Program-made: the position numbers and the translations under genes | Part shown: positions 52,833-64,000 of the stretch, piece after piece | Layout of the letters: every line of letters begins with the position of its first letter | Numbering within the stretch: position 1 is the first letter of the stretch | DNA from: Closterium sp. NIES-65 | Taxonomy: Eukaryota > Streptophyta > Zygnematophyceae > Desmidiales > Closteriaceae | Direction of reading: 5' to 3' | NCBI GenBank assembly: GCA_948144175.1 | Contig: CANXME010002675.1 | Coordinates: 124,001 to 188,000 of the forward strand | Length of the DNA stretch: 64,000 nt | Notes under the pieces: generated by a model | The model's input: the letters and a program-made list of their open reading frames with translations, nothing else | Databases searched by the model: none | Told to the model about the DNA's origin: nothing

Positions 52833-53437
52833 GCCCAAACGCATTGGGCATGTTGGCGTCAGGTGAGAAGGAGGGGTGCAAAAAGGGTGGAGGTATTTCA
52901 GTGTGGAGGCATTGCGAATGCTGTGGGTGGAGCAATGCAAAAAGAGAGGGTGGGTTTCCGCCTCCTAATACGTTCGAAATATGGTGTGTCGGTCAGGATA
53001 AAAAATGTTAAGGGCAGAGTAAAAAACCCATGGCGAGGATGGAGAGCGCAAAATTGTGTGGTAGTTAGCCAGAATGCCCAAGTGGGATCCATAACATCAT
53101 GTGGTGGCTAGAATCATCCTGAATTTGCAGCTGCGAAGGTCTTGCCACCAAGAAACGCAGCATTGACGTTGCTGCTTGCGGTTAACGTCCGTCATTGCTC
53201 TGCGACACCGAAGTGCGAGTTAAGAAAGAGTAGTCTGAAGTATGCTTGAGGCATATATGATTTGGAAAGGCATCTCAAGCCGATGCACCTGTTTTATGGT
53301 AAGGACAGGACTGGGTTTTGCGCGGAGAATTGAGAGGGTAGTTGAGGAGAATTGAGGGGGCAGTTGAGTTTCGATTTATAACAATGTTTTTCTGCAGATA
53401 ACGAAAACGGCAGGAACAGATCTTGGGTGCAGATAAT
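52833..53437. other. L2 intron-like DNA
   Basis: 52850-52990 is homologous (inverse orientation) to 17800-17980 in L1 (GGTGGAGGTATTTCA...GGAGGCATTG). No LRR exon follows, and nothing recognisable is seen to 53437. Confidence 0.45.
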
Positions 53438-53566
53438 TGTCAGAATGTTATCTTATGCTCTAGCCTGTAGTGGGGTGCTCTATTGCGAGTACAACCCTTC
53501 TAGGGTTTCCTATTTGTATCCCCATTCTTGCTAGTGCAGTCCTCTTCTTTCTTCTAAACTTTCACA
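53438..53566 (+). repeat. Short copia-like LTR (129 bp), single copy
   Basis: TGTCAGAATGTTATCT to TTTCACA, followed by a PBS-like TGCTATCAGAGC. It resembles the 217-bp LTRs at 21413 and 24005 in its first 90 bp. No second LTR is seen, so the element is truncated. Confidence 0.6.
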
Positions 53567-54549
53567 TGCTATCAGAGCAGGTCGATCCCCCATCACAAAA
53601 ATCCTGCATCCGGAAAACCAATGAAAAAAGTTGCTTTGGAGTTTTGTCGAATTATTCTTGAACAACGTTTTTCGAACGCTTTTTTGAGAAAGTATAGGCT
53701 GCTTTCCAAATGCTTTCTCGAACACTTTTTAAATGCTTCTCCAATGCTTTTCTGTTCAAACCTGCCAGGTGAACACCTTCGGAAGAAGTTTGGTACAAGT
53801 TTCCGCAGAGCAATTTCGAAGATCGGATCTCATTGCAATGTACTCTTTATGGAATTTCGGGCTCATTAAAATAAGCTTATGTAGGAGACTTGCACGACCT
53901 TATATGTAATTCAAAACTATGTTAAGTTGCCTCAATCTTGCATTCAAAATGAACAATACAGAAGATTTGGTAAAAGCTGATAATTCCACCCTAAAAACGC
54001 ACATAAAACTGCATCCTAAACCCTCTGTGCCTAGTCAGTTAGGTTGAGCTGCATCATCCTACGACCTGCTTAGCATCCTCCAATACACTATGTCTTCCAC
54101 CGAACCCCATCTCTGGTGCTCTAGGTCGAGCGTGCCCCTGCGTCCACTGCTTCATTGCATGCTCTGCCCTCTCATGCTCCGCCCTTGGCGCTCCCCAGTC
54201 ATGCCTAACCTGCTGCCCCCCTTGTGCACTCCCCTCTATCTGCTCGTGCCTTTTCTGTTGCCCCCCCAACTCTCTCAACTCATGCCTTTTCTGCTGCACC
54301 CTCTTGCACTATCTGGTTGCCTTGCTGGTTGCCCACCCTTGGACACTCCTCACATTGTCTCTACTGCTGCCCCCTTTGCTGACTCCACGCTTTTGCCGCC
54401 CGTGCTACCCCCCATGTTGGCTCTACTTTCTTGCCTGGCGTGCTGCCCCCCTTGCTGTCTCCACCAATGCCTCTACCTCCGTTTTGATGTCTCCTTGCAA
54501 GTGTGTGATGCCTATCCTGCTGCCTCCCCTTGTAAACTCCACTCATGCC
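53567..54549. other. Truncated LTR-element interior and pyrimidine-rich DNA
   Basis: 53567-53880 follows the LTR without a recognisable Gag. 54100-54545 is a degenerate TGCTGCCCCCCTTGCT repeat just downstream of gene B. Confidence 0.4.
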
Positions 54550-55440
54550 TCATCTGCTGCCCCCCTTGTTTAGTCGCCCCATCGCTTGACCCTCTTGCCT
54601 CCCCGGCGTTTGCCACTCTTGTGTCTTTTGCCCCTCCTTCGCTCCTGGCCCCCCCCCCTTCTCATCCTCATCCTCATCCTCTTCCTCCTCTTCCACTTCT
54701 TCCTCCTCTTCCTCTTCCCTCCTGCTTCCCTTGCCTCTGCCTCTTTTGTGCTTTCTGCCCTTCCTCCTCTCCTGCCCCCTATGATTTTCATCCTCCTGCT
54801 CCCCCTCCTCCTCCTCCTCATCCTCTTCCTCTTCCCCCCTGCTTCCTCTGAATTTCCCTCTCTTCTGCCTTCCGCCCTTCCTAAGCTCCCGCCCCCCCCG
54901 TTCCACATCCTCCTCCTCCTTTTCCTCATCCTCATCCTCTTCCTCCTCTTCCACTTCTTCCTCCTCTTCCTCTTCCCTCCTGCTTCCCTTGCCTTTGCCT
55001 CTTTTGTGCTTTCTGCCCTTCCTCCTCTCCTGCCCCCTATGATTTTCATCCTCCTGCTCCCCCTCCTCCTCCTCCCCACCCTCTTCCTCTTCCCCCCTGC
55101 CTCCCCTGATTTTCCCTCTCTTCTGCCTTCTGCCCTTCCTAATCTCCCGCCCCCCCCCGTTTCACATCCTCCTCGTCTTCCTCCTCCTCATCCTCTTGCT
55201 CATCCTTCTTGCCTCCCCTGCTTTTGCATCTCTTGTGCCTTTTGCTCTTCCTCCGCTCCTGCCCCCACTGTTCCTCCTCCTCCTCATCCTCCTCCTCCTC
55301 CTCCTCCTCCTCCTTCTCCTCCTCCTCGTCCTCCTCCTCCTCCTCCTCCTCGTCCTCCTCCTGATCCTCGTCATCCTCCTCGTCATCCGTCTTCAAGTCC
55401 TCCGCGTCGTGCACCTCCTGCTCTTCCTCCTTCAAGTCCT
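54550..55440 (-). repeat. Glu/Lys/Arg-rich coding repeat of gene B exon 6
   Basis: About 250-bp units encode an acidic run, then QERRKGRKHKRG-type and RKGGRQKRGK-type basic blocks. A G-run of nine at 55050-55058 region of one copy (C tract 55150-55158) versus eight in another (C tract 54892-54899) shifts the frame, so the true C-terminus is uncertain. Confidence 0.6.
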
Positions 55441-58400
55441 TCTTCTCCTCGTCAGGCGCGGCCGTCCCCTTGAACGCCTCAAATCCTGACTCGTGAACAT
55501 ACAGGCCACGGTCGCCCCACTTGAAGCCCTGCACGACTGTGTTGTACACGGGGGTGTGGCGTGTGAAGTGGTCCTTGATAATCCACCGCACATTTTGGTG
55601 CAAACTCGTCATCCACTCGGTGTTCTTCCGGTGGGAGTTCGAGACGTTCCAGTCGGTCTTCTTAACCTTTGCCAAGCCTTGGTCAATCTGAAAAAGCATA
55701 GCAAAGTATGGGAAAGAGGGGAAATAGAGACATATGTGGACACTCGCGTGTAGAGTTCACGGGCTGCGCAAATAGCCCCACATTCCAGTCTGGCGGGCAA
55801 GAATTGCAAGCAAAGCTAGAGCGAACTGACGGGAGAGCAATAATGCCTTACCACCATGATTGACCAGGCAATGTGGTAGGCTTTGACGCACACCCGGCGC
55901 CCAACACAGAGATTCCGAAATGCTTCCGGGACCGCATCGACAAACCGGCCGTTGGCAAACGGGAGCCCGTCTCTGCTGTTTCCCCACGAGCTGACCCGCT
56001 GATTCCCTCCTGCGCGCACGCAAGACAAGGCGGGGACAAAGATCATGCACGACATGGTTAGGGGTTGTCCAAAGGGTATGGACGAAGTGGAGGGCGGTAT
56101 AGAATGAACGGAGGGTTGGCTGGAGGGCAGTAGAGCAGGGAAGGGCGGGAGAGAAGGGGAGGGCAGGAGAGAAGGGGAGGGCAGGGGAGAGGGGGAGGGC
56201 AGGAGAGACATGGAGGGCGGGAGAGAAGGGGAGGGCTGAAGAGAAATGGAGGGAGGGAGAGAACGGGATGGCGGGAGGGAAGGGGAGAGCTGTAGATTAA
56301 AGGGGGGGCGGGAGAAGGGGAGAGTGGGAGAAGAACCAACGTTAAGCTGTCATGCGGATGTGACTGCACATGCGCTACAAGCCTGGGCAAGGAGAGCAGG
56401 TATGTAGTTGCGTGCCACAGTGGGGATGCATTAGGGTAAGTTGTTCATCATCGTCACGAGGGGTGCACGAGCAGATGAAATGAATGGTGAAGTAAAACAG
56501 AAACGCGCGTACTCACTCGGTAGGTATTTTCTCCACATCTTCTTCTTCTTGGTGCCCATCCAGAGATCGGCTGCACGCAGGCCTTGCACCTTCTTGCCGA
56601 AAGTTACAAGCATTCTGCGCTTGAGGTGGAAGCCACGATCGTTCTTCCATGACGTCCAAGCGCGTTTGAAGCCGTCGACGATGTTTTTGTCTTCCATAGC
56701 CTCTCGCAGCTGCATCAGCTTAATTATGTGCGTCTCGCTGATAACCTGATACAAAACCTGAAGGCGCTGTTTGAGAGTTGGGTAGAAGTCTATGGCATCG
56801 TCTGGCCATTCTAGGCACATCCGGTCCCGCCCCACGGCGTAATGAACCTATGACGGACGGGTGGATTGGAAACGTAAAATTGAGTGATGCCTCCGAATGA
56901 AGGGCGGAATTCAGAGGTTGAGAGAAAGGGCTGTTGCCATCACTACGCCGCATGGCTCCCATACCAACAACAGCACCATGAACATGGGCTCTGGAAGAGG
57001 TGGGGGAGGGATGGGAGAGAGGGTGCAGGGAGAGGAAGGATAGCTGCTATGATGAGCTATCACTCCGCCGCATGACACCCACCCCACCACCAGCACCATG
57101 AACAGGAGCTCTGGTTGAGGTAGGGGAGCGATGGTAGAGTGAGAGGGGAGAGAGAGGGGATAAAATAGTCAGATCGAAAGACGGGAGAGTAGGCAGAGTG
57201 AGAGGGCACCGTACGCCCAGCGCGAGGGTTCATGTTCTCCTCGTACGAGGAGTCTCAACTTCCACTGCAGCCACCCGCCTGCACGCTACGCCGCATGCCA
57301 CACGCATGACCAGCAGCACCTTTTACAGTGGCTCCGGACGAGGAGGGAGAGGGACGGGATAGAGAGGGGAGGGAGGAGCGGCGGACAGAAAGGGGGCCGC
57401 GTGGGGTTGACGGATACGGCTTCCTCTATTCCCTCCGCCGCATGACACCCACACCACCCCCAACACCATGAACAGGGGCTCTCGCAGAGGGAGGGGATGG
57501 ATGGGAGAGTGAGGGAAGTGAGATGAAGGATAACTGCTATGCTTAGCTATCCCTCCGCCGCATGACACCCACACCACCCCCAGCACCATGAACAGGGGCT
57601 CTCGCAGAGGGAGGGGAGGGATGGGAGAGAGAGGGGAGTGTGATGAAGGATGACTGCTATGCTTAGCTATCCCTCCGCCGCATGACACCCACACCACCCC
57701 CAGCACCATGAACATGGGCTCTCGCAGAGGGAGGGGAGGGATGGGAGAGAGGGTGTAGGGAGAGGAAGGATAGCTGCTATGGTGAGCTATCACTCCGCCG
57801 CATGACACCCACCCCACCACCAGCACCATGAACAGGAGCTCTGGTTGAGGTAGGGGAGCGATGGTTGAGTGAGAGGGGAGAGAGGGATTAAATAGTCAGA
57901 GCGAAAGACGGGAGAGTAGGCAGAGTGAGAGGGCACCGTACGCCCAGCGCGAGGGTTCATGTTCTCCTCGTACGAGGAGTCTCAACTTCCACTGCAGCCA
58001 CCCCCCTGCACGCTACGCCGCATGCCACACGCGTGACCAGCAGCACCTTTTACAGTGGCTCTGGACGAGGAGGGAGAGGGACGGGATAGAGAGGGGAGGG
58101 AGGAGCGGCGGACAGAAAGGGGGCCGCATGGGGTTGACGGATACGGCTTCCTCTATTCCTTGTGCCGCATGACACCCACACCACCACCAGCACCAGGAAC
58201 AGGGGCTCTCGCAGAGGGAGGGGAGGGATGGGAGAGAGAGGGAAGTGAGATGAAGGAAAACTGCTATGCTTAGCTATCCCTCCGCCGCATGACACCCACA
58301 CCACCCCCAGCACCATCAACAGGGGCTCTTGCAGAGGGAGGGGAGGGATGGGAGAGAGAGGGAAGTGAGATGAAGGATAACTGCTATTCTTAGCTATCCC

Positions 58401-61400
58401 TCCGCCGCATGACACCCACACCACCACCAGCACCAGGAACAGGGGCTGTGGAAGAGCTAGGCGAGGGATGGGAGAGAGGGGGGAGGGATAGGAAGGATAA
58501 CTGCTACAATGAGCTATCCTTGCGCCGCGTGCCACCCACACCAGCACCAGCACCATGAACAGGGGCTCTGGTTTAGGGTGATAAGGGATGGGAGAGAGGG
58601 GCCAATGGAGGATGGATAACTGCTATGGTGAGCTAGGGGTCGGGGGCAGAATGTGAGAGCATCGTACGCCCAGCGCCACGTCCCTGAAGCGAGGCGTACT
58701 GGGAATGCCTATCCCACTGCAGACATGCCGCTATCACTGCGCATAATGCCACAAACACGCTTACCAGCAGCAAGAGGGGTTGAGAGAGAGAGCTGCAGCT
58801 ATCACTGAGCCCCATGCCACACATTGTTTAACACTAAAACAATCTCACCTTCAGCAGCTTGGGTGTGGGCATCCCACGCGTTCGATGGACCGGTACGTCT
58901 ACCGTCGCTGGGCTTTCTGGCGCCACGCCTGGATCGAGGCCCCCTACAGATGGGCCGCTCGACAGAGACGCTAGAGGAGGAGGCCTAGATGGAGGGGTGC
59001 AGGGCTTGACAGGTCCTTCTGATCCTGGCCTTGCCTTGAGTGCAGCGATTTCGCGATCCCGCTGGGCAAGCTCTTGCATGAGCTGCTCCACAGTCCTGCC
59101 ACCAGCCACATCCGGCCGACTGGATGCGCCAGGTGTGCCCATGCTCTCTCCCCTCCCCTCCTTAGTCGCCGGATCCATTTTCTCGTCCCCCCCTTCTCTC
59201 CTGCTCTCTCGTACATCCCACATGGAGCCTTCCACACCGCCGCCACATTCACCCAAGGCATTCGCCCACACACCTCCTCCCACACCGTCATTCGCTGCTG
59301 CAGCTGCCGAGGGTTCGTGCCGCCTCGTTGCCCCCTCGTTTTTCACATGAACCGCGCGACCCCCCATATGGTTGGGGGGCGGGTCCGTCGCTTCCCTGCC
59401 AAACCGCGCTGACCCCCAAGCCATCTGATCTCCCTTCCCAGCCGGACCCATCAGATTGCGTAACGCAGCGTACGGGTCCGCGGCTTGCCGATCATGAGAG
59501 CTTGATGTACATCGTATCCCCATGGACTCGTAAAAATTCAACTCCCGCTTCGCCTTGCTATGCACACCCACAATTTTAGCTTCGAATCGAGGTCTCTGGC
59601 GCTTGCCATGTGGTTTGGCACGACGCACACTATGTTTACAGCTCTTCACCTGTCCCCTCTCCGATTTTTGCTTAGCGTTGCCCTTCTTGAGCTTCCGCAC
59701 ACTCCTCCTCTTCAAAGGCCGGGCCTCCTCCCCATCCTTGCTCTCCGGCTCCAACTCCTCATCATCCTTGTCCTCCTCCTCCTCATCCTCGTCCTCGTAT
59801 ACCTCCTCAATCCCGGATGAGCTGCCCGACTCACTGTCGCTTGAATCTTCCTCGGAACCAGACGAGCTCGAAACGTGCACATTGGGGCCGTGCCGAGCTT
59901 GTCTCGCCTTATGGTCGCAACTGCCCGGATCCACAGCCTTGCACCGTTAGTACGGAATCACAGCTTCACGTCCATCTTTCCCATCAGTCACTGCTGCTGG
60001 CTCGTCCTCGTCATGATCGTTAACGCCACGGCATGTAGGCACGGCATGATCCTTCTCGTCGCCACCATCCGCATCCTGCGACTGCCTGCCCGAGGGACCG
60101 CCCTTAGCCCCGGCAGCCCTGCCGCCGTTGCGCATGCTGCCACCACGAGCTTCCGGCTCAGCATGATCCTTCTTGTCGCCACCATCCGCATCCTGCGAGC
60201 CCGAGGGACCGCCCTTGGCCGCGGCAGCCCTACCGCCGTCGCGCATGCCGCCACCACGAGCTTCCGGCTCGGCATGATCCCCCTCGTCGCCTCCATCCGC
60301 ATCCTGCGACGGCCTGCCCGAGGGATCGGCCTTAGCCGCGGCAGCCCTGCCACCTTTGCGCATGCCGCCACCACGAGCTTCCGGCTCGGCATGATCCTTC
60401 TCGTCGCCACCATCCGCATCCTGCGACTGCCTGCCCGAGGGACCGCCCTTAGCCGCGGCAGCCCTGCCGCCGTTGCGCATGCTGCCACCACGAGCTTCCG
60501 GCTCGGCATGATCCTTCTCGTTGCCACCATCCGCATCCTGCGAGCTCGAGGGACCGCCCTTGGCCGCGGCAGCCCTGCCGCCGTTGCGCTTTCCGCCACC
60601 ACGGGTAGTGACCGGCTCGGCATGATCCCCCTCGTCGCCCCCATCCGCATCCTGCAAGCCCGAGGGACCGCCCTTGGCCGCGGCAGCCCTGCCGCCGTTG
60701 CGCTTTCCGCCACCACGAGCTTCCGGCTCGGCATGATCCCCCTCGTCGCCTCCATCCGCATCCTGCGCCGGCCTGCCCGAGGGATCGGCCTTAGCCGCGG
60801 CAGCCCTGCCGCCGTTGCGCTTTCCGCCACCACGGGTAGTGACCGGCTCGGCATGATCCCCCTCGTCGCCCCCATCCGCATCCTCCGACTGCCTGCCCGA
60901 GGGACCGCCCTTGGCCGCGGCAGCCCTGCCGCCGTTGCGCTTTCCGCCACCACGAGCGCGTTGGCCTGCCGTCCCATCTGCGAAGGCGGACATTACAGGT
61001 ACATAAGATATAAACAATATATAGGGAGTTGCAGCATGACATGCGGCGTCATTGTTATGAGTAACGTGCAAAATATAAAGCGACGATATCACACCCACAG
61101 CGTACCTAAGCTGTCAGGTCCCCCGTCTTTGCCCTCCTCGTCGCCTTCACACGCAGGCGTTTCCTCACGATGTGAACGAGTGCCTCTTTTTCTTGGACGG
61201 TGCTTACGGCCCCCCCGGTTGTCTCGCTTGTCCGCTATCGCTGATGTGGAAACACAATTGGAGAGACGATAACCTCCAACAGGTCAGACACGACTACAAG
61301 CATCAATTCATGCATACAAGTAGAATATTCCGCATCTGCAACCATAAACACATACCTTTCTGGCCGCCTTTGGGAACGAGATCATCTAAGCGCTTCACGC

Positions 61401-61656
61401 GCTTATCCCTTGGTTTTGAAGGGGATGATATGCCCTTGTTTGCGTATGGCTCCACCTCGCAGTCGCTATTCGATTCGTCACCGGATGACGAGACACGTCT
61501 GGCCCCAACAACATCTCGCGACGTCGACGCATTATTTTTGCGATACTCGATTACGAGCTCGGCCGTCTTATCTGCTGTTACTAACTCGCCAAAGTTTGTT
61601 TCTTCGGGGGTTTTAGTCGATTCAGCCAGTACGATCGCCCCCTCGTTCCCCTTCAT
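54550..61656 (-). CDS. Gene B: charged protein of an unrecognised family, paralogue of gene A
   Basis: Exons: 61656-61356 (ATG; TAELVIEYRKN), 61240-61106, 60977-58849, 56847-56517, 56009-55852 and 55687 to the 3' end. Phases 1, 1, 0, 1, 0 agree and match gene A. Exon 3 has eight 36-40-residue repeats and a TAA at 59947-59949 with clear coding on both sides, including EQLMQELAQRDREIAALKAR. Exons 4-6 match gene A: FYPTLKQRLQVLYQVISE, RAWTSWKNDRGFHLKRR, CVKAYHIAWSIMV, NSHRKNTEWMTSLHQNVR and GFKWGDRGLYVHESGFEAF. The C-terminus is a Glu-rich tail with basic repeats; it ends at TAG 55139-55141, or with frame changes as far as TGA 54550-54552. I do not know the function; composition suggests a nuclear protein. 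Confidence 0.65.
56880..58640 (-). repeat. About 120-bp minisatellite in gene B intron 3
   Basis: Units carry CTATCCCTCCGCCGCATGAC, ACCACCCCCAGCACCATGAA and GCTCTCGCAGAGGGAGGGGA. A 727-bp higher-order duplication is visible (57323-57829 repeats at 58050-58556). It lies between exons 58849 and 56847. Confidence 0.85.
59985..60975 (-). repeat. Eight 36-40-residue coding repeats in gene B exon 3
   Basis: Each unit encodes RGGGKRNGGRAAAAKGGPSG followed by DADGGDEGDHAEP, with small length changes that keep the frame. The repeat is acidic and basic in turn and likely disordered. Confidence 0.8.
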
Positions 61657-62129
61657 TGTCTGATTTCCTTGTTACCATGTCTAGCTTTCCATTAACGCAG
61701 TACTATGAGGTTGCGGGTTGTGCTAACGCCTAGAACCTGACAGCAGTCTACGAGCATAAGAAATTGGTTGAGGAGGGTGAGGGACGAGGCAAAGTCTGGG
61801 GCCTAGAGCAGGCGATCGTCACATCTGGAGGCATGCAAGGGGAGCACGGAGGTGATGAGGGTTTGAGTGTTTCCTGCTATGGTGCACGTTGCGACTGCCA
61901 GGTCCCCCATTTCCGCCCTCAACCAATCGCCTGAGGGTTGAGGGGTATAAAGGAAAAAAATGCAGCACTGCCGTGTTAAGATTCCGTGGGACCTAACGTG
62001 CTTAATTGAGTATCAGTCCACAAGCGGCAGGGTGGGCTTCTTTTTGTTAAACCCGACAGTCAAATGCGCTACTGTATCTGGGTTTGCGAGGGTCATAATT
62101 ATTCTGCCCGGGTTGTCGAACTGCTTACA
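61657..62129. other. Region upstream of gene B
   Basis: Likely promoter or leader of gene B. No gene recognised. Confidence 0.35.
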
Positions 62130-62354
62130 ATGAAGTGCCTTGCGTGCCACACAAACCTACACAAGCTGCACGTCAAGAGTCACATAGGGTCTGCGGAGAA
62201 ACGGCGACGCTCGATCGCAGCAAGTCGTACAGCGATGCGACAGGTCAACACGAAGCCGTTGCGGCACGCCTGCGATAAAAATGCAGACTCAAAAGTTCCT
62301 TGTGTGTGGTTGCGACTGGTTCGCAAATCAGGGAGATTCGCGTACGTGGCATAG
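62130..62354 (+). CDS. Possible zinc-finger fragment
   Basis: A short frame starting at ATG 62130 has CLACHTNLHKLHVKSH, a Cys2-His2-like arrangement, then a basic SAEKRRRS stretch. The style resembles the N-terminal finger of transposase gene C, but no further transposase exon is seen. It may be the first exon of another transposon gene or a chance frame. Confidence 0.3.
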   Translation: MKCLACHTNLHKLHVKSHIGSAEKRRRSIAASRTAMRQVNTKPLRHACDKNADSKVPCVWLRLVRKSGRFAYVA

Positions 62355-63440
62355 CGTGGAGTCGAGTGGAATGGCGCAAGGCGGGGCACGTAATGGCACA
62401 TTAGTTTGCAAAGCCTCAATAGTGTGGTGTACGTACATGATAAAAATAGAATTAGAGGGTTATGGAGTTGTAAGGAAAATCTCGTTTTCCTTACTTTGCA
62501 TCCCTGCTCAATGCGTACATCACTGTAGCACCTCAGTCAGCACCGTTACCACTCGCATCGACAATCCGCCCGCCACTTTCGCACGTCGCACCCCAACCTC
62601 ACGGCTCGGCGGTAACCCGCACTCCGGACCTTCGCCTTGACATTTTTCCAACCTCAGTCCCAGGCCCGTCGCGCGACAACTACAGTCCATTACCATTACC
62701 ACTGTGGTTTCGCTATATAACCTTTCGCTCATACCTTCGCTCAGTTGTACTTTTTTCCCGACAGTGCAATCCTCGTTCGCTCACTCAATTGCACTCGTAA
62801 CAGGAGTCCCCCTAACCCATTAGCATAGTGACAAGTATGCAACATAACAGTGTAAAACCAAACACCACCTTCACAGAACATGCACATAACGGTCTGTGGT
62901 GGAGCAGTCATTCTGATACATCGATTGATTAGTAAGTATGCATTATTTGATTGCTGCCTGGTCGTTATGCAACACGTATGGGCATGTCTCCTCTCATGCC
63001 AATTGAGGTGCAATAATAATTGAGCCAGACACAAACTCCCCATATGGGGCATGGCTGCTCTCATGCCATACAGGGCAACCTTTATGCAGGGACCCAAGAG
63101 CATGCTGTGTTGCATGTTCTAGGTTCATGCTGGAACGGAGTTGAGAAACCCCTGCTGTTCTACCCACTAGAGTTGTGGGGACATGCAGGTATGTTTTGCA
63201 GCATCTCACTGACCCATTGTGTATTGTTTGTATACATGTCAAGCAGGAACGCCAGTGACAAACACTTCCCTACGGGTAGTGTTCTTTAGACATGGAGGAC
63301 TGGTTGTGGCCAACACTCTCATTTGGCCACACTTGTTGTCAAGTCATGCAGGACTGATTCAAGGCCTCTCCATTGCGCTTTGTGTCATGTTTGTTGGCAT
63401 ATCAAGCTGGCAGGACGGATGAACAAACAATTCCCTATTG
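62355..63440. other. Unassigned DNA
   Basis: No gene recognised. About 63235-63275 and 63405-63440 are two diverged copies of a segment (AGCAGGAACGCCAGTGACAA / GCTGGCAGGACGGATGAACA). Confidence 0.35.
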
Positions 63441-64000
63441 ATCTTGTCCTCATTCCCCCATGCTACCCGCTTCCTTGTTCTTCACTCACATACTTATTCC
63501 TCCCACGTACCCGCCTCACTCCCTCCTGCTTCCCGCCTCATTACCTCTGCTTCCCGCCTCATGTCCCCTCGCTTCCGGCCTCATCCCCCCTTGCTACCCA
63601 CCCCATTCCCCCTTGCTTCCCACCCCATTCTTCACTGCAACCCTCCTCATTCTCCCTTGATACCCTCCCCTTCCCCCCTTGCTTCAGGCCTCATTCCCCC
63701 TTGCTTCGGGCCTCATACTCCCTTGCTACCTCCCTCATTTCCCCTTGCTTCAGAGCCGCGTCCCCCTTGCTTCCCGCCTCATTCTCTCTTGCTACCCCCC
63801 TCATTCCCTCTGCTTCCCGCCTCATGTCCCCTCGCTTCCGGCCTCATTCCCCCCTGCTACCCACCCCATTCCCCCTTGCTTCCCACCCCATTCTTCACTG
63901 CTACCCTCCTCATTCTCCCTTGCTACCCTCCCCATTCCCCCTTGCTTCAGGCCTCATTCTCCCTTGCTTCAGGCCTCATTCCCCTTTGCTTCGGGCCTCA
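63441..64000 (+). repeat. Pyrimidine-rich minisatellite, runs off the window
   Basis: Units of 17-20 bp such as CCTCATTCCCCCTTGCTTCC, with a larger duplication (about 63540-63670 recurs at 63810-63940). The composition is like the intron arrays above, so it could be intronic. Confidence 0.75.

Overview
The window is nuclear DNA from a repeat-rich, intron-rich eukaryote, most likely a green alga (a charophyte such as a Chara relative, or an ulvophyte). The evidence is plant-type LxGxIPxxIGNL leucine-rich repeats (LRRs), a Ty3/gypsy chromovirus with a chromodomain, small GT-AG introns with conserved phases, a Plavaka-type transposase gene and hAT-like MITEs. There are no bacterial operons, rRNA genes or CRISPR arrays. 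The species assignment is inference.

Layout. 1-7905: minus-strand remains of an LTR retrotransposon whose polyprotein has a CCHC knuckle, an aspartic protease and a C5 cytosine methyltransferase domain. A young chromovirus (795-6791, LTRs almost identical) is inserted inside that methyltransferase. 8767-18899: minus-strand LRR gene (L1) with one LRR per 72-nt exon. 19.3-25.25 kb: a large imperfect inverted repeat (arms about 0.6 kb) broken by two hAT-like MITEs, a 2.8-kb non-autonomous LTR element full of GC-rich hairpins and minisatellites, and one further insert. 26658-33710: nine-exon Plavaka-like transposase gene C (minus), divergent from a Ulp1-like cysteine protease gene D (34.48-36.14 kb, plus). 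37833-43530: gene A (plus). 54550-61656: its paralogue gene B (minus). Both belong to a charged protein family I do not recognise, with the same intron phases. 45151-48488: LRR exons of a further gene (L3). 49467-52221: the 5' end of an L1 paralogue (L2) with signal-peptide, LRRNT and first LRR exons. The remainder is minisatellites, a short copia-like LTR, a SINE-like stretch and unassigned DNA.

Two themes connect the regions. First, introns and repeat-rich exons of genes A, B, C, D and L3 are swollen by gene-specific minisatellites, some with higher-order duplications and splice-site-like motifs in every unit. Second, several otherwise well-preserved reading frames are interrupted by TAG (occasionally TAA), often where Gln is expected, while every recognisable final stop is TGA. 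This could mean TAR=Gln recoding, as known in some ulvophytes, or decay of CAG codons by cytosine deamination. One internal TGA in gene C argues against simple recoding, so the question stays open.

All exon boundaries were read by eye from splice-site consensus, phase continuity and paralogue comparison. No alignment or database search was run.
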